Shown: piece by piece, positions 27,601 through 35,380 of the stretch | Layout of the letters: each line of letters opens with the position of its first letter | How positions within the stretch are numbered: position 1 is the first letter of the stretch | Assembly: GCA_019916065.1 (NCBI GenBank) | Contig: CM034236.1 | Span: forward strand, 48,615,690-48,679,689 | DNA length: 64,000 bases | Direction: 5' to 3' | Origin: Vitellaria paradoxa | Lineage: Eukaryota > Streptophyta > Magnoliopsida > Ericales > Sapotaceae | Translations under genes and position numbers: made by a program | The notes under the pieces: generated by a model | Told to the model about the DNA's origin: nothing | What the model saw: only the letters and a program-made list of their open reading frames with translations | The model's database searches: none

Positions 27601-30600
27601 TCTGAATTCCTTTCACCAAGCTTTCAACTATCTATAAATTAAAAAAATCATTGTATGGCCTAAAACAATTCCTTTGAGTATGGTTTAGAAGATTTAGTGA
27701 TGTGGTGATGGAGTTTGGGTTGACACGTTATGGTGTTAATCATTCTGTTTTTTATCGTTACTTTTCACAAGGAAAGATATGGTTACTCGTTTATGTGGAT
27801 GATATTGTGGTCACTGGTGATGATATACAAGGTATTCATGATCTGAAGATATTTCTTCAAACTAAGTTTAACACCAAAGACTTGGGTCTATTAAAGTATT
27901 TTATGGGCATTGAAATTGCAAGATCATACAAGGGTATTGTCCTTTCTCAAAAAAAATATGTACTTGTTCTGCTGTTTGAAACCGGTACGTTGGAAGCTAT
28001 GAAGCACGGATACTTCAAATTAAGCGCCGCACTCGTATCGGATATTTCGGAGATACGGATACGGTTAGGATACGGTTGGATACGTATCGTGGCGTATCCT
28101 AATTTTTTTTTTTAAATTTTGCATAGGATACGGCTGGGATATGGTTGGGATACGGGAAGGATACTTCAAGGATACGGCAGGGGTCCAAATGTAATACTTT
28201 AAACCTTTTTGGGGGTACAATTGATATGATAAAATTTTAGTAGGAGCCAAATTATAATTAACTAAAATAGATTGATATGATTGAAGTTTGATCTAACTAA
28301 AATTTAGGAAATGAAAAAACTATTTTTATTTTGGGATGTATGAAATTGTATTTGATACTTTTTGTTATATTTGTGTTTTGTGTATGAATGATGTCGGTAG
28401 TTTTGAGTATGAATGATGTTAATTTATGGATTGAATAGTATTTTTCAAGCTATATAATTGTTATTTATAAAATGTTTAGTAGTATATACATGCTATCTCG
28501 TATCCTCATTTTTTGAAAATTACCGTACCCGTATCCGTATCCATACCCGCTCTCGTATCCGTATTCATGCTTCATAGGTTGGAAGTCAAACTAATTGATA
28601 CTCGAATGAACCCCAATACAAAACTTCTGGCAAATAAGGGAGAATTGTTGGATGATCCTGGTTGATATTGCAAATTAGTCAGGAAACTTAATTATTTGAC
28701 CGTCACATAACTAGACATCGCATTTGTTACAAGTATAGTTAGTCAATTCCTTGATGCACCGCGCTCTAGTCATTGGGTTGAGATATCTAAAAAGTGTACT
28801 AGGATGTGGTTTGTTGTATCGAGGTAATTGCCATACTCTTGTTCATGGTTATACAGATGCCGACGGGGTCGATTCTCTATCAAATAGACGATCAACGACT
28901 AGATATTGTATCTTTGTGAGAGGAAATCTAGTATATTGGAAAAATAAAAAAACAAACAGTGTGACAAGATCGAGTGCAGAGTCAGAATATAGGGGCATGA
29001 CACATACGTTTTGTGAATTGAATTGGATACATAATATGTTGACAGAGTTGGGAGTCTCTGGATTATAGCCTATGGAATTGTTTTGTGATAATTGAGCTGC
29101 TGTCCACATTGTTTCTAATCTAGTGTTTCATGAGCGAACCAAATATATTGAAGTTGATTGTTAATTTGTCAGAGACAAGATTTTACCAAATGTCGTCAAA
29201 CTTAGTCATGTAAAGCCTAAAGATCAATTGGCTGATTTATTCACTAAAGCTTTAGGGGGAGCTAGAGTGAGATATATTCGTAACAAGTTCAAAACATATG
29301 ATGTACATGCTCCGGCTTGAGGGGGAGTGTTAATGTGGTTTAATTTATAGTAATTAGGAAGATGTATCTAGACTTTAGATAATCTAAATAGTCACTAATG
29401 TAAGCTGTACAGTCACTGTTGTACACGTATATATTCACACACAGAAACCTAGTTAGGTGTGTGGAATTCATTTCACGTAATCTAGTTTTCTATCAAGGTG
29501 AAATTGTTTACCTCAGTGGCAAAACTGAGAGTTTTACATTTCTTTCACTGAATTGCACTGTGAACCTATATCTCGGTAGTGAAGTAATTTTTATCAAGGA
29601 TAAAATTACATCAAAACTTTTGACATGGGCACGACTTCATTTTTTTGGCTGTTAAAAAAGCATCACCTACCCCAAATCCTATTAAATTTCAACCTGATAC
29701 AATTATTGAGCTGTTGAAAAAAACAATCCTTGTGTTTCACTTCAGTTATTTCTAAGTGTATGCCTGTGATGAAAAATGTAAAAATTGCAGAATCCAAACT
29801 TTATTTTGGACCTATCATCTTTTGGAACGGTGCATACTTTTCTTGACTGTTTACATTTTTGAATGCTATTGTTGCTATATTGGCTTAATGGGTATTGTAA
29901 AAGCGGAGAAGCCCAGGTTATGTACTCTACAAATAATTTGCTGCATGAAACACTGTTTGTTTACTTAGTGGCTCATTGGGTGCTATCAATTCCAAAGATG
30001 ATTGTCAAAACAATATTGAGATTATCCTAGGCAACGATGACACATTCGTTTGGAAGTGTACCTCTAGTCGAAAACTGTCGTACATCTTTTTATTTGCAGA
30101 TGCCTGATGCTGTAGTTGATTATGACTTGTCAAATGGTAATTGGAACATTATTCAGCAGCAAAATATGCTCCATGAAAGAACACGGATTTTGTATGGAAG
30201 AGCATCTTCCGCTTGCAGCACTGAGAAATCACAGGTTTCCCATAGTTCAGGTTCTACAGATGCAGTCAGTTTTGATGATGATCGCTTCTGGAATGACCTC
30301 TCTGAATTCTATGCTTGTGAACATTATGGTGTCTCTTCTCATGATGGGGTTGTAGTTCCTTTGACTGTTGTCTATTCACGCACAAGGAAGAGAGTAGCTC
30401 AGAATCCTGGATTACTTCATGGACATGGAGCTTATGGCGAGTTGCTTGAGAAACGATGGCGAAGTGAATTAAAAAGCCTTCTTGATCGTGGTTGGGTGGT
30501 TGCCTATGCTGATGTCAGGTTTGTTTAATCAGTTATATTCAACATTACAAAATATCTAAGCATAAATTCATGTATGATTTTTTGGATGGTCTCTTCTTAG

Positions 30601-32885
30601 AGGTGGAGGTGGTGGTGGTAAAAAGTGGCATCATGATGGTAGACGGACGAAGAAACATAATTCCATTAACGATTATATTTCCTGTGCTAAATTCCTAATA
30701 GAGAAGGAGATTGTGCAACAAAATAAGCTTGCTGGCTGGGGATACAGTGCTGGTGGACTCTTAGTTGCTTCAGCCATTAATATTTGTCCGCATTTATTTC
30801 GTGCTGCAGTTTTGAAGGTATATGTAAAGCTTTCTACCAGTTCTGAAGATCGATGCTCTGTTAACAATTTAGTTTATTTCTATTTTCCAAATAGACGTGC
30901 TCGTTCTGATTAATAATTTTTTTTTTTGCTTTAACATATTGCTTTAATCTCCTATAACTTGGAATTTAAAGAAAACATTGGCATGAAAATTCATTTTAGA
31001 ATTGCTGGCTGTCAGGATGCCTTCGAGAAGGTTTTGCTTAATCTTGTGCACTTTATCCCTTGTTGGCTTTCTTCTATTCTCACTACTAACTGATGACTTG
31101 TGCTTATATGATGTTTCTCAGGTTCCGTTTCTAGCTCCAAGTGATACTCTTCTCCATCCCATTTTACCACTTTTACCTGTTGACTATGAAGAATTTGGGT
31201 ATCCTTCAGATATTGAAGATTTTCAGGCTATACGAAGTTATTCACCTTATGATAATATTCAGAAGGATGTTCTCTATCCAGCTGTCATGGTTAGCTCATC
31301 ATTCAATACACGGTAATTTTCCTACATTTATCAGATTTCTTCTAGCCGACCCCATCTAGTGAGACAAGGCTTGCTTTGGTTTGGTTTGGTTTGGTTTATC
31401 AGATTTCTTCTAGCCGACCCCACCTAGTGAGAAAAGGCTTGCTTTGGTTTGGTTTGGTTTGATTTATCAGATTTCTTCTGGTATTAGGATTATGATTTGT
31501 GGAATAATGGGTAGACAGAGACTAGTTAGCTAAGGTGGGAATGCAGTTATAGGATGGGAGAGTTGTGTTGGCTATTATGAGATGGTACCACTATCAGGTT
31601 GGAATCCAAAAGATTTCTAGGTTATGGAGAAAATAATTCCCCTATAACAGATTCAAGTCATTACTTAGTTGGCTATTTGGTGACCTGTGTTACCTGGACT
31701 CCCCACTTTGTGGTGAAGTATCTGTGTTGACATGCTGCAACGGAGACACGGGTGTGGGATCTACATCGGATATGGTAAAATTCCATTGGAACACGTCTGA
31801 TTTTAGAAGAAGAGATGAAGGTTGGTTTTAAGAAATCTAGCCTTCTTGTTGGAGCTTTTATAACTACAAAGATGGGACAACGGCGATCCGGCTTTCTGCG
31901 TGTATCTCCCTGTATCCTATCTTTTGGGAAAAAGACGAATCCAACCTCTGGATACTCACTCTTGTTCGACACCCATACTCGAGTTTGGATAACATAGTCT
32001 GTGACCTTGTTTTTGACATATAGAAATACTTATTAAGTAATAATGAAAAGGGCAACTTTGAATTTGTTCCTATCTAGTGGAACAAGAGACACGGATGGTT
32101 TGCTTATGTAAACCAATAATTTAAAAAAAAAAAATAAGTACTAAAATTTTAAATAGAACTTGAGAACTCCCATCACAGTATAACATTCATTTTTCCACGT
32201 TTTTGCTTTACCATACCCAGAAATTTAAATGTTAAAATGTTAGGGAGTGAAAGGAACATCCCATGCCCAGGCATAAGCAAGTCCAGTGAAAACCATTACT
32301 TCAAGTCAGTTTTGTTTTTCTAGACTTTTGATAATCTGGTTGGACAGTGTTGTGGTATAAAATTAATCTTCCGGTTAGTTTTAGTAAAGCTTGGCATTTT
32401 TTTTTCCTCGCAATTTTAATCACAGAATCCTGGTATAACAAAACATTCTCCTTTAACTACACTATCCTGGTGTATGTAATTACTCTCTCTCTCTCTCTCT
32501 GTGACACATACACAGATACTGTTGCCTATTTGTTTTGTCCAACTTGAGGTTTCTAGTAGTACGTAATAGAATTTTTTTTATTGTTTTACTTCTATAAGCA
32601 TACAATTAACTAAATAACGTTGTCCTGCTGTTTTATCTTTTTTTTTAATATGGTATCGAACAAACATATAATTGCGGATTCATCTTTACTCTATTTTTTG
32701 TTTTAAGATTTGGAGTTTGGGAAGCAGCAAAATGGGTTGCACGAGTGCGGGAGCATTCCATATATGACCCTAAACGCCCAATACTGCTTAATTTAACAGT
32801 AGATATTGTGGAGGAAAACAGATACTTGCAGTGCAAGGAGTCAGCTCTAGAGACGGCCTTTCTTTTGAAGATAATGGATTCCTAG
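12607..32885 (+). CDS. Prolyl oligopeptidase family (S9A, oligopeptidase B-like) protein, 11 exons, likely organellar, probable pseudoenzyme
   Basis: Exons: 12607-12986, 13195-13373, 13456-13678, 13774-13915, 14001-14198, 14456-14587, 16318-16448, 30100-30518, 30601-30817, 31122-31312, 32708-32885; all GT/AG. The product is about 795 residues and closely resembles Arabidopsis At5g66960 (from memory). The N-terminus (MYHSLATLRHQHRC..) is Arg/Ser-rich and acid-free, like an organelle transit peptide. Next come the N-terminal S9 region (VRWGPWLYYRR), a beta-propeller (SPDHRYLAYTMYD, DRVSNLAWAKGG) and the alpha/beta-hydrolase domain with nucleophile elbow GWGYSAGG (Ser about 650). Where oligopeptidase B has its Asp (..HDxRV..) this protein has SSFNTRFGVWEAAKW, and the usual His loop reads LTVDIVEENRYLQ, so two triad residues appear missing. 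Exon 7 has two 1-bp insertions relative to the conserved frame (near 16366-16370 and 16400-16403); unless these are errors, translation stops at the exon 7/8 junction. Intron 7 is 13.65 kb. Confidence 0.88.
14588..16317. other. Intron 6 of the S9 gene (1.73 kb)
   Basis: No gene. It contains a purine-rich patch (15475-15545) and a T-run followed by about 13 G (15551-15574), next to a GGGAATGGGAAGGGGAATGG stretch, perhaps the edge of a decayed MITE. The polypyrimidine acceptor TTCCTCTTCTATGCCAG precedes exon 7. Confidence 0.5.
17142..17310 (+). repeat. 5' LTR of the old copia element
   Basis: 169 bp, TGTTAATGTGG..TTTTTCCA. It contains ACATGTATATATTCACACACAG, also present in the 3' LTR, a probable TATA region. 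Confidence 0.9.
17314..17325 (+). other. Decayed primer binding site
   Basis: TGGTATTAGAAC differs from the canonical TGGTATCAGAGC at two positions, one C-to-T and one G-to-A. It lies three bases after the LTR. Confidence 0.85.
17681..18078. mobile_element. MITE nested between PBS and gag of the old copia element
   Basis: About 398 bp with ends GGCTATGTTCGTTT and (reverse complement) GGCTATGTTGTTTG. TTT lies on both sides, a possible 3-bp target duplication. The interior has GGGTCCCACGAATTGG and CATCACATATCAAATCACATC blocks and no coding capacity. PIF/Harbinger-like by TIR; superfamily uncertain. Confidence 0.65.
20354..21631 (+). mobile_element. Solo LTR nested in the integrase region of the old copia element
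   Basis: 1278 bp, starts TGTTGGGATGTATG and ends ATTCCAACA, so the termini are inverted (TGTTGG..CCAACA). Flanks are TTCAG (20349-20353) and CTCAG (21632-21636), a 5-bp duplication with one change. Removing the insert and one flank restores the copia integrase frame. There is no internal coding region, PBS or second LTR, so it is a recombination-derived solo LTR. An A+T-rich TATATAAAAG (about 21340-21350) could be its TATA box. Superfamily (gypsy or copia) cannot be told from the LTR alone. Confidence 0.85.
22471..22651 (+). repeat. 5' LTR of the younger copia element
   Basis: 181 bp beginning TGTCAGAATATTCC. It contains TTATAAATATAATG, a likely TATA region. It ends CTTTCAACT directly against the primer binding site, so the usual CA terminus is followed by three extra bases. 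Confidence 0.92.
22652..22663 (+). other. Primer binding site, initiator tRNA-Met type
   Basis: Perfect TGGTATCAGAGC immediately after the LTR. Confidence 0.95.
23227..27441 (+). pseudogene. copia gag-pol of the younger element, many premature stops
   Basis: GAG starts MADDSPKMASNLIP at 23227 and has one zinc knuckle CDHCGGTNHTEPYC near 23998. The protease has WVIDSGASTHVSSS (24287). The integrase has HTDTWDPS, DDYSRMTWLF and DVARTLWCF, the RT has KARLVVKGYTQTYG and LIVYVDDIIISGDD (about 26484-26523), and the RNase H has YSDADWAGSRSDRRST and AEAEYRAM. Frameshifts lie near 23385, 24450 and 24990. Premature stops: 23559 TAG, 23970 TGA, 26386 TGA, 26815 TGA, 26872 TAG, 26944 TGA, 27091 TGA, 27166 TAG, 27259 TGA. 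Each sits where copia proteins carry Arg or Gln. Confidence 0.92.
27449..27629 (+). repeat. 3' LTR of the younger copia element
   Basis: 181 bp, preceded by the purine tract GAGGGGGAG. It ends CAACT like the 5' copy. Confidence 0.92.
27997..28577. mobile_element. 581-bp hAT-like non-autonomous element
   Basis: Flanked by a perfect 8-bp duplication GTTGGAAG (27989-27996 and 28578-28585). Ends are CTATGAAGCACGGATAC and (reverse complement) CTATGAAGCATGAATAC. The subterminal regions hold many GGATACG/CGTATCC units in both orientations, a pattern typical of transposase-binding subterminal repeats. The centre is A+T-rich and non-coding. Eight-base duplications point to hAT. It interrupts the RT/RNase H junction of the old copia element between 27996 and 28586. 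Confidence 0.85.
29328..29495 (+). repeat. 3' LTR of the old copia element
   Basis: 168 bp preceded by GAGGGGGAG. It starts TGTTAATGTGG, ends TTTTCTATCA, and is diverged from the 17142 copy by many transitions and small indels. Confidence 0.9.
31327..31480 (+). repeat. 68-bp tandem repeat with TTTGG tails in intron 10
   Basis: Two near-identical 68-bp units start at 31327 and 31395, and a partial third at 31463. Each has TTTATCAGATTTCTTCTAG, then CCGACCCCA(T/C)CTAGTGAGA(C/A)AAGGCTTG and a (GGTTT)n run. The CCGACCCCACCTAGTG..AAGGCTT phrase followed by a short simple repeat is common in plant genomes and resembles the tail of a SINE or RTE-type LINE; that identification is from memory. Confidence 0.7.
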
Positions 32886-32934
32886 ATATGCTTTTGTGGA
32901 TCCAAACCTGTGCATCTATAGAGACGGCCTTTCT
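32848..32934 (+). repeat. 16-bp direct repeat spanning the S9 stop codon
   Basis: TAGAGACGGCCTTTCT occurs inside the last exon (32848-32863) and again 71 bp downstream in the 3' UTR (32919-32934). It may mark a small segmental duplication of the gene end. Confidence 0.7.
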
Positions 32935-35380
32935 CAGGAAAGCTCGCAGAGGGGGGAGAATGCATCTCTATGGGATTTGGAAGGTTCAATTTTGATCAAC
33001 CTGGAGATCCAAGCCATTTACCTAGACAGGAGATGGATAGTTTTTCAATCTTGTACCCAGTGGGTGCTGAGTCCTTGTCTAGATAAGGAATGTCTTTTTT
33101 TTTTTTTTGGCTCTAAGCTATGAATCATCTGGCCCTGTTCGGTACTATATTTTATTATTTTGCTCACGCTCGGTAAATTGAATGGAGAGGAAGATAGCTT
33201 TTTTGCTTTCTTTCTTCTGCTGGGATATGAAGTTTGTTTTCTGTACATATCGATACAACTACTTTGCTTATATATATAAAATTCTTAGTTTGCAATACTG
33301 GCTTAGAAGGTGTCCTTATTCCTTAAATCAATTAATGGCATGATTGTTTCTTATTATGGTAACGCATTCTGTGCATTTGATTTTTCTGGTAGACATATTT
33401 CAGACTTCTGTATAGAAGTCTCTCAGTTGAAACCCCTGCCTTCAATCGTTCAAATTTGTCAGCGGAACATGGTCGCAACTAACCACCATTTCAGTTCCCT
33501 TTACAGGGCAGCTCAACTCCTCCGGGAAGGTTCGTATTGCAGTTGTCAAAACATAATAGTACAATATATATGTATACAAAAAGAAAAAAGAAAAAAAAAA
33601 AAAAAGCTCCATTTTCTCCTTGCTTTTGCTTTATTATATTATCTTTTGAGGTAGAAAGATACTGCACATGATACGAAAAAAAAGGTCTTGTATCATGCTG
33701 GGTAGGTTTCTTGTTTTGTATCTTTACTAAGAAAAGCAGGGGGTTTGATCATAATCACCATGTCCTTAAAAGAATAGTGTAGTGCCATCTCCATTCTCTA
33801 CCAGCTTTATGGGAAGGACCCACCTCCTGTGCTGCTTTCCTTGAAGGTAGAATCCACAAAAACAAAGAGAATTGTAGTATGATTCAATTTGAACATAATT
33901 CTTCATGGCAAACAAAGCTCAATGTGTGTGGGCCATTAATAATTATCACTGGAGAAGAAAAAGGTCCCCATGGACTCCAATCATCCTATCTGCCACAACC
34001 TTTTTTCCTCTTCATGTGGTTGAATTGATGTGTGGTGTGCAATGCATAGGATGAATTGACAATGCCTGCAACTGAAAAAAATGGATTGATTCAGAGACTG
34101 AAAAACACTTTTAAAAATTTGTTTCTTAAAACTAGATTTAGCTGTTTTGTAAATTTAGCTGTTTTGTTTTTTAAAAACCCAGACAAACAGGGGGGGGGGG
34201 GGAAGGAGAAAAATATTTAAAATATATTTTTAGTGATTTTGAAACCAAATTTATGTTTTCCTTTTTCTTTTTCCTTTTTCATGTCAATATGTAATCTTTA
34301 AAATCAACTTTTAAATATAATAACCAAACATATATATATATATATATTTTTCAAACTACAAACTAATTTACAAAACACATTCTGAGAACATGATTATGAA
34401 ATCAATACCAAACAGGGTATATAAAAGGGGCCTTCTACCAGACAATTTTATCCCTTCTAACTTATGTAAATATGATAATGCATTCTATACCAGAAATAAT
34501 ACATGTCAATCCCGAACCAATACGCAACCCAATTATTTTGTGAAAGGGATTGAGTCTCACCAAACCTGCATACTTGGACTTGAAATGAATAGATACTGAA
34601 ATCGATGAAGACGGGGGGATATTGTTAATTATGTTGGTTCATGCACGAAAGGACCCCTGACCCAACCTGACCTAAAGTATTTATTCTTGACAACCAACCC
34701 TTAAGATAAAAACCGATAAAGAAATTAATTGTGAACCTTGTACCAATATCAACCTTAAATTTAATATGGTATTGTTATAATTTACCTTTAAAAAAAAATA
34801 ATCCATAAATGGGTCTTACTTCCTCTTCCAATCTTTGTCATTCTGGTAATCTACAGAAGAGATCCACATTTTACAACAAATAATCGCAGTACAGATTTTT
34901 CACCTCCCCTCAGCTCTTCTCGAAAGAAGGCAGAATGGAAAAATTATCAACAATCCACAAAATAGATTCCAAAAGTCCATAGAATTCATTCTACTGCACA
35001 TCCCACAGAATTGTATAATAGACCAAAGCATGAGATTTAAGCTGAATCTTATACAAAAGCAGAAAAAGAAAAAGGTTGGTATAGAGAACTAACAGATTGT
35101 GAAATGGGGAACAACTGCCCATTTGATTTTACTTTGGAGTTCATGATTCCTGACAGATACAGATTTCTAAAGCCAACAAATCTACAATAACCCCAGAAGG
35201 TGAAGAAAGAAAATTCAAGCAATTAAAAACATGAATGAACAAATTCACCCGCTTGCTGTGAAGTCATGAGGAAGACCAAAAGATTCCAGTAGGGCATTCC
35301 CATTGCAACTTCCTCATGCAAATGCATGCATCTCTTCTTCGAAGATGGAAGCAAGAGCACCACCACTCGATATTAGGGTC
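32886..35380. other. Convergent intergenic region, probable 3' UTRs
   Basis: Lies between the plus-strand S9 gene and the minus-strand sulfurase-like gene, both pointing inward, so both 3' UTRs and terminators should be here. Visible: T12 at 33098-33109, an A-rich run at 33583-33606, G12 at 34191-34202, and a (TA)n tract at 34330-34348. No credible coding frame. The A+T-rich part 34080-34430 may be a decayed MITE, but I could not define ends. Confidence 0.5.

Larger units (their letters stand above)
22471..27629 (+). mobile_element. Younger Ty1/copia element nested in the RT of the old copia element
   Basis: 5.16 kb with 181-bp LTRs (22471-22651 and 27449-27629) that differ at 4 positions (about 2.2%). 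Flanks are ATCTG (22466-22470) and ATCTA (27630-27634). Removing the element and one flank restores the reading GLICKLKKSLYGLKQ of the host RT, which proves the insertion point. Same orientation as host element and gene. Coding is broken by many stops, mostly C-to-T in type. Confidence 0.95.
18168..29320 (+). pseudogene. Heavily decayed copia gag-pol, split by nested insertions
   Basis: GAG starts MASEIPFEKKMIGG at 18168 and includes KLNGTNYIHWSKAIKI and LEFFQLQQSGRSVIECF. A GAG-pre-integrase and integrase part (CESCQEGKHHRASF, DVWGPS) follows at 19634-20350. There the frame LDPRALKCVFLGYFQ is cut by a solo LTR and resumes at 21632 with QLQKG*RCYSPS. RT begins near 22230 (KARLVAKGYTQIYG) and is cut at 22470 by a second copia element. 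It resumes at 27635 (KLKKSLYGLKQ, then LLVYVDDIVVTGDD near 27786-27827), is cut again at 27996 by a hAT-like element, and resumes at 28586. RNase H is at 28840-29270 (YTDADG, SSAESEYRGM). There are many stops and frameshifts throughout. Confidence 0.9.
17142..29495 (+). mobile_element. Old Ty1/copia element in intron 7, host of several nested insertions
   Basis: Outer LTRs at 17142-17310 and 29328-29495 with flanks AGATG (17137-17141) and AGGTG (29496-29500), a 5-bp target duplication with one change. After removing a MITE, a solo LTR, a second copia element and a hAT-like element, about 4.9 kb remains, the normal copia size. The LTRs differ at roughly 20 or more of 169 positions, so this is the oldest layer. 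It lies in the same orientation as the S9 gene. Confidence 0.9.
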
